Assembly (NCBI RefSeq): GCF_027270735.1
Contig: NZ_JAPWIJ010000007.1
Coordinates: 62,001 to 126,000 of the forward strand
Direction of reading: 5' to 3'
Source of the DNA: Rhodococcus ruber
GTDB lineage: Bacteria > Actinomycetota > Actinomycetes > Mycobacteriales > Mycobacteriaceae
DNA length: 64,000 bases
Below, one piece after another: positions 20,486 to 28,146 of this stretch. A model generated the notes under the pieces. That model saw only the letters and a program-made list of their open reading frames with translations. It was not told the DNA's origin and did no database searches. Each line of letters opens with the position of its first letter. Position 1 is the first letter of the stretch. The translations under genes and the position numbers were made by a program.

Positions 20486-20860
20486 ATGCCCAACATGGGA
20501 GTGGACGTGGAATCCGAGGAAGCACACTTCGTCGTCGAAGAAGTGAATGCCGGAACGCATGCGAACGGTTTCGGGCACACCGACGACGGTCGGGCGTTCG
20601 CGTTCAGAGTGCACCGCAGCACGCTGTACGTCGAGATCTACCGGGCCGACATACGATCCCCGGTGCCGGATCGGTCCGAGGTCGAAGCGGTTTCCGAACA
20701 CTCGGTCACCGAGATCGATCTGACCGACGAACGCAGCATCATCGGTGTTGTGCGTGACGCGGTTGCACATGCACAGCAATTGTCCGATGCGTCACAACGA
20801 GACACGACGGCAGTCCGAGCCTTCTTCGATCGGGTCAACTCCGTGCTGGAGGGTTTCTGA
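20486..20860 (+). CDS. Conserved hypothetical protein
   Basis: A 124-residue acidic cytosolic protein that I do not recognise beyond being a likely Rhodococcus/Nocardia family. It has a beta-rich first half (AFAFRVHRSTLYVEIYRADI) and a helical C-terminus (VVRDAVAHAQQLSDASQRDTTAVRAFFDRVNSVLEGF cut into two helices). There are no cysteines, signal peptide or membrane segment. The ATG at 20486 is preceded by GAGGTGA; a second ATG three codons later is possible. The 3' end overlaps the convergent hmuV by 26 bases. Confidence 0.6.
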   Translation: MPNMGVDVESEEAHFVVEEVNAGTHANGFGHTDDGRAFAFRVHRSTLYVEIYRADIRSPVPDRSEVEAVSEHSVTEIDLTDERSIIGVVRDAVAHAQQLSDASQRDTTAVRAFFDRVNSVLEGF

Positions 20861-21695
20861 CTCGACGGGGAGTGACGAGTTGCTCACCGGTGTCGGGGTG
20901 GTCGAAGACGTCGACGGGGTGTCCGTACACGCGAGCGAGCAGCTCCGAGGTCAGCACCCGACGCGGCGGACCGACGGCAACGAGTGAACCCGAGTCGAGT
21001 ATCGCGACGCGATCGGCATACGCCGCTGCGAGACCCAGATCGTGCAACACGACGACGACGGCGCGGCCCGCGGCTGCGAGGGAGCGCACCACAGCCATGA
21101 CGGACTCCTGATGTCCGAGGTCGAGCGCTGCGGTGGGCTCGTCGAGCATGATCGTCGCGGTGTCCTGCGCAATTACCCGTGCCAGCGCAACCCGAGCCTG
21201 TTCACCCCCGGACAACGACGCGAACGGCCGACGCGCGAAGCCCGAGACGTCGCATGCAGCCATTGCGGACTGGACCCGAACACCGTCGTTGCGTGCCTCG
21301 GCCGTTCCCACCCATGGAGCACGGCCCATCCTGACTATCTGTTCGGCGGTGAACGCGAATCCGACCGTGTGGTGCTGCGGCAGCACCGCGCGTCTTCTGG
21401 CCAGATCGAGGGACCGGTACGGCTGGGTTCCGAATGAGCTCGGTGATTCCGACGCCACCACCACCGATCCGGTACCGGGCTCGGTGTCGCCCGACAGGAC
21501 GGAGAGCAGCGTCGACTTTCCCGCGCCGTTGGGTCCCACGAGCGCCAGAATCTCGCCGGCGACGACGTCGAGGTTTACGTCGTCGAGCACCGTTCTGCCA
21601 CCCAGCCGCGCACCGACTCCGCGAGCGACGATCGTGTTCGAGCCCGGCATCGGGGCAGCAGGAATGTCGTTGCGAACCCGGCCGAATCGCCGCAT
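20835..21695 (-). CDS. hmuV: Haemin ABC transporter ATP-binding protein
   Basis: A 286-residue ABC ATPase of the FecCD/HmuUV type that drives haem import. Motifs are Walker A GPNGAGKST, the Q-loop region VLPQHHTVGFAFTAEQIV, the signature LSGGEQAR, Walker B TIMLDEPTA and the H-loop VVVLHDLGLAA. The ATG at 21695 overlaps the hmuU stop (TGATG), so translation is coupled; an internal ATG at 21650 would give the more usual N-terminus and cannot be excluded. It is the last gene of hmuTUV. Confidence 0.9.
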   Translation of the reverse strand: MRRFGRVRNDIPAAPMPGSNTIVARGVGARLGGRTVLDDVNLDVVAGEILALVGPNGAGKSTLLSVLSGDTEPGTGSVVVASESPSSFGTQPYRSLDLARRRAVLPQHHTVGFAFTAEQIVRMGRAPWVGTAEARNDGVRVQSAMAACDVSGFARRPFASLSGGEQARVALARVIAQDTATIMLDEPTAALDLGHQESVMAVVRSLAAAGRAVVVVLHDLGLAAAYADRVAILDSGSLVAVGPPRRVLTSELLARVYGHPVDVFDHPDTGEQLVTPRRVRNPPARS

Positions 21696-22762
21696 CACGC
21701 CCAACCGCCTTGCCGAGCGCGAGTGCGACGAAGGAGCCAGAAGAAGAACGGTGCCCCGGCCAGGGAGGTCACCATGCCGAGGGGGAGGTCGACGTTCGCG
21801 ACGAGGGTGCGCGTGACGAGGTCGGCAGCGAGCAACACGATGGCTCCCGCGAGCGCGCTGGCCGGGATGAGGACGCGGTGCGCGGGGCCGAGCACCATCC
21901 GCATCGCATGGGGAACGACCAGGCCCACGAACAGGATTATTCCGGTGAACGCGACACCGGATGCGACGAGCAGGGCGACGATCACGATGGCGAACTGCCT
22001 CAGGCGTTCGACGTCGACGCCGAGATGACGCGCCACGTTCTCCCCGAGCGCCAACAGATCGAGTCGGCGAGCGATCACCAGCGAGGCTCCGATCCCGAGC
22101 ACCGCCAGTGGGGCGACCACAGCCACCGACTGCCACGTTGCGCCCGCCAGAGACCCCAGTTGCCAGAACACGATCTGATCCCTCGCAGCGGGACTGGCGA
22201 CGAAGGTGAAGAAGGCGATCACGCCGCCCGCGAAGGCATTGACTGCGACACCGGTGAGGATGAGGGTCACCACCTCGGTGCGGCCGGCGTTGCGCGCCAG
22301 GAAGTACACCGCGATCGTGGTGATCAGCCCGCCGACGAACGCGGCCAGCGCCACACTCCAGACCCCGGCGAAGCTGCCACCGAGGACGATGACCGAACTG
22401 GCGCCGACAGCTGCACCCGAGGACACTCCCACAACGCCGGGCTCGGCCAGCGGATTGGCGAACACACCCTGCAACAGTGCGCCCGCGCATCCGAGACACG
22501 CGCCGACGAACACTGCGAGGGTCAATCGTGGAAATCGGACCTGCCACAACGTCACCTCGCCGCTGGGGTGAGCGGGCATCGGACCGATGTCGAGACCGGC
22601 CCGATGGGCAAGGCTTCCCAGCACTTCCAACGGAGATGTCGGCACTTGCCCGACCACGGCTGAGATCAGTGCGAGGGCAATCAGCGCCACGACCGATACG
22701 CCGAACGTCACGGTGACCCGGCGTATGTCCGTTCGCGCTCCGATCGGTGTTGCCTCGGTCAT
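21695..22762 (-). CDS. hmuU: Haemin ABC transporter permease (FecCD family)
   Basis: A 355-residue inner membrane protein with about ten transmembrane helices. The FecCD family pattern is clear: RFPRLTLAVFVGACLGCAGALLQGVFANPLAEPGVVGVSSGAAVGA near residue 80 (an extended conserved block), VAFTGIILFVGLVVPHAMRMVLGPAHR, the ATPase-coupling loop LGVDVERLR, and DLPLGMVTSLAGAPFFFWLL at the end. The ATG at 22762 overlaps the hmuT stop by 4 bases and the end overlaps hmuV by 1 base. Confidence 0.92.
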   Translation of the reverse strand: MTEATPIGARTDIRRVTVTFGVSVVALIALALISAVVGQVPTSPLEVLGSLAHRAGLDIGPMPAHPSGEVTLWQVRFPRLTLAVFVGACLGCAGALLQGVFANPLAEPGVVGVSSGAAVGASSVIVLGGSFAGVWSVALAAFVGGLITTIAVYFLARNAGRTEVVTLILTGVAVNAFAGGVIAFFTFVASPAARDQIVFWQLGSLAGATWQSVAVVAPLAVLGIGASLVIARRLDLLALGENVARHLGVDVERLRQFAIVIVALLVASGVAFTGIILFVGLVVPHAMRMVLGPAHRVLIPASALAGAIVLLAADLVTRTLVANVDLPLGMVTSLAGAPFFFWLLRRTRARQGGWA

Positions 22763-23766
22763 GACGGCGGGTCGTACACGGCTGTGGACAGTGCTCGCAG
22801 CACCTTGCCGGTGTTGGGGCCGAAACTGAGAATGGTGCCGTCGTCCATGTCCACCACGCGGCGTTCTCGACCGGCCGGGGTCTGTGCAATTCCTGGAATC
22901 TGCTCGAGTCCCTCGATACCGCCGATCGACTGCAGGCCTTTCGTCATCATCAGGATGACGTCGGGTGCCGCGGCGATGAGTGCCTCGCTCGTCACCGGCA
23001 CGAATTGCTCGGTCAGACCGGATTGGACACCCGCGTCCGTCGCTCCCAGAGCCTCGATCAGCGCGTCTGCACCCGAGCCGGGCCCGGCGAGCATCTTGAT
23101 CGCCGGACCACGCATGTAGAGAAACGCGATCTTCAGCGGTACGTCCGATGTCGGGGTGTCGTCGGCAGCTGCAGCGATCTCGGTGTTCGCGCGGTCGGCG
23201 AGCGCGCGGCCGGCGTCGGGTACCCCCAGCGCCGCGGCGACGGCTTCGATCTGTTCGGCGACCCCGGTCAACGTTCGGGTCGGGTCGAAGTACACGACGG
23301 GAATGCCCGCGGCTCGGATCTGGTCCTGCACTGCGCGCGGACCGATGCTGGTGTCGGTGAGCACGACAGTGGGCGAGAGCGCCAGGATTCCCTCGGCGCT
23401 CAGCGAGTGGCCGGTGGGGGTGACATCGGGGACGTCCTGTGCCGCCGGAAACGACGCCGATGTGTCGCGTCCGACCAGTTTGCCACCGAGTCCCAGTGCG
23501 AAGACCGTCTCGGCCAACGTACCGTATTGGTCGGCGGCGACGATGCGGCTGTTGTCGGTCACCGTGACGGCGACGCCGTCGAACCCGGTCACGGTGGCGG
23601 GTAGGACCGCAGGCGGGTTCTCGGCGACTGGTTCCGGATTCGGGTCTTCGACGACGGCGGTACGGGGGCCGAAGGTGCCGGAGGGGCCGGCCGCTGGCGT
23701 GGTCGCCGAGCAGGCGGCCGAAAGTGCGGCGACGACAAGCACGGCTGCGAGGCGTTTGACGGTCAC
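22759..23766 (-). CDS. hmuT: Haemin ABC transporter substrate-binding lipoprotein
   Basis: A 335-residue cluster-C type binding protein anchored by a lipobox (ALSAAC, Cys19). The mature protein has the two-lobed FepB/HmuT architecture with VAADQYGTLAETVFALGLGGKLVGRD, the haem-side loop ASFPAAQDVPDV, SAEGILALSPTVVLTD and the C-terminal AAPDVILMMTKGLQS. The GTG at 23766 is chosen because it lies 6 bases after a TAACCT -10 box (leaderless); the GTG one codon upstream is the alternative. A candidate IdeR box covers this promoter, consistent with iron-repressed haem uptake. Confidence 0.9.
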   Translation of the reverse strand: MTVKRLAAVLVVAALSAACSATTPAAGPSGTFGPRTAVVEDPNPEPVAENPPAVLPATVTGFDGVAVTVTDNSRIVAADQYGTLAETVFALGLGGKLVGRDTSASFPAAQDVPDVTPTGHSLSAEGILALSPTVVLTDTSIGPRAVQDQIRAAGIPVVYFDPTRTLTGVAEQIEAVAAALGVPDAGRALADRANTEIAAAADDTPTSDVPLKIAFLYMRGPAIKMLAGPGSGADALIEALGATDAGVQSGLTEQFVPVTSEALIAAAPDVILMMTKGLQSIGGIEGLEQIPGIAQTPAGRERRVVDMDDGTILSFGPNTGKVLRALSTAVYDPPS

Positions 23767-23770
23767 CACC

Positions 23771-23789
23771 GAAGGTTAGCCTGTCCGAT
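23771..23789 (-). promoter_or_regulatory. Candidate IdeR/DtxR iron box over the hmuT promoter
   Basis: The 19 bases at 23771-23789 match the IdeR consensus (TTAGGTTAGSCTAACCTAA) at 13 positions, including the run AGGTTAGCCT. The site covers the TAACCT -10 element (23778-23773, minus strand), a position that would block transcription when iron is plentiful. Confidence 0.45.
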
Positions 23790-23835
23790 GTTTCTGGTCG
23801 CCCCCGAAGTTTTTCGACGAGAACGACTCGACCGA

Positions 23836-24768
23836 TCAGGCGCTGACGTCGTCCAGCGCGGACGCAATCGCCGACGGCAGTTCGAGTTCTTCGGCCATCA
23901 ATGCACCCATCAACTGGGCAAGATCGCGGGCACCCACGATAGCGCTGCTCACACCCGGACGATCCCGCGCCCACGCGAGCGCTACGACGAGGGGAGAGGT
24001 CGCGAGCCCGTCGGCAGCGGTGACGGCCGCGTCGACGATGCTGACAGCGGAATCGGTCAGATAGGACAGCACGGACTCGGCGTGTAGCTCGTCGGCCCCT
24101 CGGGAATCTGCAGGAATCCCGTTGCGGTACTTGCCCGTCAGCACGCCACCTGCAAGGGGAATTGCGGCCAGAACGCCGATGCCGTGGTGATGTGCCGCAG
24201 GAACCAACTCGTCCTCGATCCCGCGGGCAAGCAGGGAGTACTCCGCCTGCGTCGCCACGATCCGACCGGCGTCGGCCGCTCCCGCTGCCGTCGCCAACTG
24301 CCAGCCGAGGTAGCCGCGGGCACCGGTGTAGCGCACCCGTCCGCTGGTGACGGCGTAATCGAGGGTCGCCGCGACCTCGTCGACAGGCGTCATCGGGTCC
24401 CATGCCGCCACCTGCCACAAGTCGAGATAGTCCGTTCCGAGCTCTCGCAGCGTGGCATCCAGCTGCCCGAGGAGACCACGTCGTGAGCAGTCCACGTCGT
24501 ACCGGCCGTGGCTGGGTTTCAGTCCCGCTGCACTGCTGATCACCAATTCTTGCCTGGGGACCACGTCGTCGAGCAACTCGGCGAGTACGCGCTGCGCGCG
24601 ACCGTCCCCGTACGCAGGGGACGTGTCGACGAGGGTTCCGCCGGCTTCGGCGAACGCCGACAGTTGCGCTGCCGCATCGTCACCGTCGGTTCCGCTGCCC
24701 CATCCGAGGGTGCCGAGCCCGAGCCTGGAGACTCGAAGTCCGCTGGTGCCGACCGATCTCTGCTTCAT
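23836..24768 (-). CDS. Aldo/keto reductase family protein lacking catalytic Lys and His
   Basis: A 310-residue TIM-barrel protein with the family N-terminus KQRSVGTSGLRVSRLGLGT and LVDTSPAYGDG. Of the catalytic tetrad, Asp48 and Tyr53 are present. The Lys position (usual sequence IATKA) reads ISSAAG with Ala80, and the His position (usual DLWQVHAWDP) reads DLWQVAAWDP with Ala121. The cofactor-binding end RDRPGVSSAIVGARDLAQL is intact. It is therefore probably NADP(H)-binding but not a normal carbonyl reductase. The ATG at 24768 has AAGGA upstream at long spacing. It lies between hmuT and the divergent uppP. Confidence 0.85.
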   Translation of the reverse strand: MKQRSVGTSGLRVSRLGLGTLGWGSGTDGDDAAAQLSAFAEAGGTLVDTSPAYGDGRAQRVLAELLDDVVPRQELVISSAAGLKPSHGRYDVDCSRRGLLGQLDATLRELGTDYLDLWQVAAWDPMTPVDEVAATLDYAVTSGRVRYTGARGYLGWQLATAAGAADAGRIVATQAEYSLLARGIEDELVPAAHHHGIGVLAAIPLAGGVLTGKYRNGIPADSRGADELHAESVLSYLTDSAVSIVDAAVTAADGLATSPLVVALAWARDRPGVSSAIVGARDLAQLMGALMAEELELPSAIASALDDVSA

Positions 24769-24917
24769 ATGTGCCGAATGTCCTTCTGCGATTGATCGTC
24801 GGTGTCGAACTGCACTGCCGCCAGTGCACAGTAGTGCGCCGCGCCGCAGTCTGTGAAAGTGCCGCGCCGCGTCGCTCGGCTCGGTACGAACCACTCGCGC
24901 CGGGTACGGTCGTGCCC

Positions 24918-25022
24918 GTGAATCGCGAATTCAGGGGGCGGGCCGTCGGCCGCGCATCGGTAATGAACAGTCCATCCGCTTCCACGTCGGAGATGTCGAT
25001 TTCGGTTCGGGGTGCCGCATGA
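24918..25022 (+). other. Possible leader ORF upstream of uppP
   Basis: A 34-codon frame begins with GTG at 24918, exactly 7 bases after TACGGT (24905-24910), and its TGA overlaps the uppP ATG as ATGA. The peptide is Arg- and Ser-rich without family resemblance. It could be a leaderless leader peptide coupling translation into uppP, or chance. The rest of the 250-base gap (24769-24917) shows no further gene. Confidence 0.25.
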
Positions 25023-25858
25023 TCGACATGACGTGGCTGCAGGCAATCATTCTCGGTGCCGTGCAGGGCCTGACGGAATTCCTGCCCATTTCGTCGTCGG
25101 GCCACCTCCGCATCGTGTCCGGCGTGTTCTGGAACGAGGACGCGGGCGCCTCGTTCACCGCCGTGACTCAACTCGGCACCGAAGCTGCTGTGCTGCTGTT
25201 CTTCTGGCGCGACATCGTCAGAATTGTCAAAGCCTGGTTTGTCGGGCTGACGAAGAAAGATCAGCGCGGTCTCGATTACCGGATGGGGTGGTACGTGATC
25301 ATCGCCACCATTCCCATCGGCGTCCTCGGTCTGCTCTTCAAGGATCAGATCCGAACCGGTGCCCGGAACCTGTATCTCATCGCGTTCATGCTCATCGCGT
25401 TCGCCATCGTCATCGCGGTCGCGGAGAAGGTCGGCCGCAAGGAACGTCCGATCGAGAAGCTGACCACCCGCGACGGAATCGTGATGGGTCTGGCGCAGTG
25501 TCTGGCATTGATTCCCGGAGTGTCTCGCTCCGGCGCGACGACCAGCGCCGGCCTGTTTCTCGGCCTCGAACGCGAGGCAGCCGTGCGGTTCTCGTTTCTG
25601 CTCGCCATTCCGGCGGTGACCGCCTCCGGATTGTTCTCGCTGCCCGACGCCTTCGAGCCGGTCGGCACAGGACTGGCCGCGTCCGGCCCACAGTTGCTGG
25701 TGGCAACCGTCATCGCCTTCGGCCTCGGGTATGCCTCGATTGCCTGGCTGCTCAAGTTCGTTGCGAACCATTCGCTGTACTGGTTCGTCGGGTACCGCAT
25801 CGTGCTCGGCGTCGTGGTGCTCGGTCTGCTGGCCGGCGGGGTCGTATCGGCTACCTGA
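25019..25858 (+). CDS. uppP: Undecaprenyl-diphosphatase
   Basis: A 279-residue membrane enzyme (BacA type) that recycles undecaprenyl diphosphate to the monophosphate carrier for peptidoglycan and arabinogalactan synthesis; it confers bacitracin tolerance in many bacteria. The two family signatures are present: [18 protein letters not shown] with the catalytic Glu and Ser residues, and [21 protein letters not shown]. About eight transmembrane helices are evident. GGGGTG is well placed for the ATG at 25019; the ATG at 25028 aligns better with mycobacterial starts. The following phosphomutase gene has its own -10 box. Confidence 0.95.
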   Translation: MIDMTWLQAIILGAVQGLTEFLPISSSGHLRIVSGVFWNEDAGASFTAVTQLGTEAAVLLFFWRDIVRIVKAWFVGLTKKDQRGLDYRMGWYVIIATIPIGVLGLLFKDQIRTGARNLYLIAFMLIAFAIVIAVAEKVGRKERPIEKLTTRDGIVMGLAQCLALIPGVSRSGATTSAGLFLGLEREAAVRFSFLLAIPAVTASGLFSLPDAFEPVGTGLAASGPQLLVATVIAFGLGYASIAWLLKFVANHSLYWFVGYRIVLGVVVLGLLAGGVVSAT

Positions 25859-25865
25859 GCCCCAC

Positions 25866-25871
25866 TAGGCT
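25866..25871 (+). promoter_or_regulatory. -10 element of the phosphomutase gene, leaderless start
   Basis: TAGGCT ends 7 bases before the ATG at 25879; no Shine-Dalgarno sequence is present between them. Confidence 0.45.
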
Positions 25872-25878
25872 CAGAGCA

Positions 25879-26586
25879 ATGACAGTCATCTTGCTTCGGC
25901 ACGGCCGTTCGACGTCGAATACCGCGGGCACTCTCGCAGGTCGCAGTGCCGGCATCGAACTCGACGACCGCGGACGCGAGCAGGCGCAGGCGGTCGCGGA
26001 CCGCCTCGGTGAGCTTCCGGTCGCCGAGATCGTCCGTTCGCCGTTGCTTCGGTGCGAGCAGACGGTGGAGCCCTTGGCCGCCAGGCTCGGCATGTCGCCG
26101 GTGGTCGAGGACCGTCTGGTGGAAGTGGACTACGGGCAATGGACCGGCCGGACGATCAAGGAATTGCTGGCCGAGCCGCTGTGGAAGGTGGTTCAGCAGC
26201 ATCCATCGGCGGCCGTGTTTCCCGACGGCGAAGGTCTGGCGACGGTGCAACAGCGCGCGGTGCAGGCTGTGCGCGAGCACGACGCCCGCTTGGCCGCCCA
26301 GCACGGCCGGGATGTGCTGTGGGTCGCGTGCTCACATGGCGATGTCATCAAGTCCGTGCTCTCGGACGCGATGGGTGCCCACCTGGACTCCTTTCAGCGC
26401 ATCGTCGCCGATCCGGCATCGATCAGTGTCGTTCGATACACCTCGACGCGGCCGTTCGTTCTGCGGACCAACGACACCGGGTCGGATCTCAGTGCATTCG
26501 TGCCGAAAGCCGAGGAGCCCGACACGTCGGAATCGGACAATTCGAGCTCTTCCGACGCGGTCGTCGGCGGTGGAGCGGGCAGCTGA
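25879..26586 (+). CDS. MSMEG_4193-type putative phosphomutase/phosphatase
   Basis: A 235-residue histidine-phosphatase-superfamily protein, counterpart of Rv2135c. The phospho-acceptor motif LLRHGRST has His8; the second histidine is in CSHGDVIKSV; VEVDYGQWTGRTIKEL carries the acidic helper residues. The last 35 residues are acidic and serine-rich (EEPDTSESDNSSSSD) and probably disordered. It is known to be phylogenetically linked to the next two genes in actinobacteria but its substrate is unknown. The predicted transcript is leaderless. Confidence 0.88.
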   Translation: MTVILLRHGRSTSNTAGTLAGRSAGIELDDRGREQAQAVADRLGELPVAEIVRSPLLRCEQTVEPLAARLGMSPVVEDRLVEVDYGQWTGRTIKELLAEPLWKVVQQHPSAAVFPDGEGLATVQQRAVQAVREHDARLAAQHGRDVLWVACSHGDVIKSVLSDAMGAHLDSFQRIVADPASISVVRYTSTRPFVLRTNDTGSDLSAFVPKAEEPDTSESDNSSSSDAVVGGGAGS

Positions 26587-26665
26587 GGCGGGCGATTCGG
26601 CGCCGAAGTCCCCATCGGTGGCAGGCTGGAGTGCAAGCAATACCGTCCGCGGCCGATCTGTGGCC

Positions 26666-26671
26666 GATAAT
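26666..26671 (+). promoter_or_regulatory. -10 element ahead of the DUF3090 gene
   Basis: GATAAT in the 136-base gap between the phosphomutase and DUF3090 genes; a start near 26678 would give a leader of about 45 bases ending in AGGAGG. No convincing -35 box. Confidence 0.4.
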
Positions 26672-26722
26672 GAAGGTTCCGCGATGTGCCACGCGGAGCT
26701 GTTCGAGTCGTTAGGAGGTGCA

Positions 26723-27313
26723 ATGCCGCGCGCAATACACGTTTTTCGCACCCCTGATCGTTTCGTTGCCGGGACCGTTGGTGAACCGGGCGACCGAACG
26801 TTCTTTCTGCAAGCCGTGCACGACGCACGAGTGGTGTCGGTCGCGCTGGAAAAGCAGCAGGTTCAGGTCCTTGCCGACCGGGTTGGCCTTCTGCTCGAAG
26901 AAGTGCACCGCAGATTCGGAGCCGATGTGCCGGCCGAGGAAACGGACGCGGTGGACACCAGCCCGCTCCTGACACCGATCGACACCGAGTTTCGCGTCGG
27001 CACGATGGGACTCGGCTGGGACGCCGATGCCAACGCAGTCGTGGTGGAACTGTTGGCTGTCAGTGAGGTCGAGGTGGACGAGTCCGTCGTACTCGACGAC
27101 ACCGACGAAGGCCCCGATGCGGTGCGAGTGTTCCTGACCCCGGTTCAGGCTCGCGAATTCGCGGTCCGATCCGAACGCGTGATCGCAGCGGGTCGCGCGC
27201 CGTGCCCGTTGTGCGGACAGCCGTTGGCACCCGAGGGACACGTCTGCATCAGAACCAACGGATATCGCCGCGGTGCGACGTTCGGACCGGTGACCGAGGT
27301 CGACGAGTCTTGA
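26723..27313 (+). CDS. DUF3090 family zinc-ribbon protein
   Basis: A 196-residue conserved actinobacterial protein, counterpart of Rv2134c. The N-terminal domain (AIHVFRTPDRFVAGTVG, RTFFLQAVHDARVVSVALEKQQVQVLADRV) has alternating beta strands. The C-terminus ends in a zinc ribbon with CPLCGQPLAPEGHVC (Cys161, Cys164, His173, Cys175). It lies between a phosphatase-like and a kinase-like protein, suggesting a shared substrate or a regulatory role, which is inference. A perfect AGGAGG lies upstream of the ATG at 26723. The stop overlaps the next start. Confidence 0.88.
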   Translation: MPRAIHVFRTPDRFVAGTVGEPGDRTFFLQAVHDARVVSVALEKQQVQVLADRVGLLLEEVHRRFGADVPAEETDAVDTSPLLTPIDTEFRVGTMGLGWDADANAVVVELLAVSEVEVDESVVLDDTDEGPDAVRVFLTPVQAREFAVRSERVIAAGRAPCPLCGQPLAPEGHVCIRTNGYRRGATFGPVTEVDES

Positions 27314-28122
27314 CCGTCGACCTGCCTCCGTTCGAGGGCCGCGAAACGATGGAGACCGGCGAGCTCACGATCGTCGGGCGGGTGGTCTCGGCCAGCAACG
27401 CCACGTTGGTGTGCGAAGCAGGCGAGGGCGATTCGTCTGTCCGGTGCGTCTACAAGCCCGTTCGTGGCGAGGTGCCGCTCTGGGACTTCCCCGACGGCAC
27501 TCTCGCGGGCCGCGAAGTTGCGTCTTACGAGATATCCGAGTCGCTCGGCTGGGGTGTGATACCGCCGACCGTTCTGCGCGACGGGCCGTTCGGGCCCGGA
27601 ATGGTGCAGAAGTGGATCGACACACCCGAGGTTCACGCCGAAGGACGAGTCGACCTCGTCGACATCTGTCGACCCGATCTGGTACCCGCAGGATGGATTC
27701 CGGTGCTGCAGGCGTACGACGGCGAGGGAGAAGAGATCGCGCTGATCCACGCCGACGATCCGCGTCTGCAGCGGATGGCAGTTCTCGACGTGATCCTCAA
27801 CAACGCCGACCGCAAGGGCGGACACGCGCTCGAAGGCCTCGACGGCTACGTGTACGGGGTCGATCACGGCATCTGCCTGCACGCCGAGAACAAGCTGCGC
27901 ACGGTGCTGTGGGGATGGGCCGGCCAGGCGGTGGACGACGCGTTGATGAACGACGTCGTTCGGTTCGTCGAGACCTTCGACGCCGTCACCGCCCCGCGTC
28001 TGGTGGACAAGATCACGCTGACCGAAACCATCGCGGTTCTCGATCGGGCGCAGGAACTCATCGCACGCCCGGTCATGCCGGAGCCCCGTTCGAGCAGACC
28101 CATACCGTGGCCCGCCTTCTGA
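27310..28122 (+). CDS. SCO1664 family PI3/PI4-kinase-like protein
   Basis: A 270-residue protein, counterpart of Rv2133c, with a phosphatidylinositol-kinase-like fold. A nucleotide-contact lysine sits in CVYKPVRGE (Lys49), a catalytic-loop-like stretch is DVILNNADRKGGHAL (residues 160-174) and a metal-binding-like GVDHG has Asp185, comparable to the DFG of kinases. Activity and substrate are untested to my knowledge. It starts most simply at the TTG of 27310, overlapping the DUF3090 stop (TTGA); the ATG at 27349 would shorten it by 13 residues. mshC follows 24 bases downstream from its own -10 box. Confidence 0.83.
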   Translation: MTVDLPPFEGRETMETGELTIVGRVVSASNATLVCEAGEGDSSVRCVYKPVRGEVPLWDFPDGTLAGREVASYEISESLGWGVIPPTVLRDGPFGPGMVQKWIDTPEVHAEGRVDLVDICRPDLVPAGWIPVLQAYDGEGEEIALIHADDPRLQRMAVLDVILNNADRKGGHALEGLDGYVYGVDHGICLHAENKLRTVLWGWAGQAVDDALMNDVVRFVETFDAVTAPRLVDKITLTETIAVLDRAQELIARPVMPEPRSSRPIPWPAF

Positions 28123-28133
28123 TCGGGCTCGGA

Positions 28134-28139
28134 TAGGCT
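28134..28139 (+). promoter_or_regulatory. -10 element of mshC, leaderless start
   Basis: TAGGCT ends 7 bases before the ATG at 28147, inside the short gap after the SCO1664-family gene. Confidence 0.45.
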
Positions 28140-28146
28140 CGGCTGC

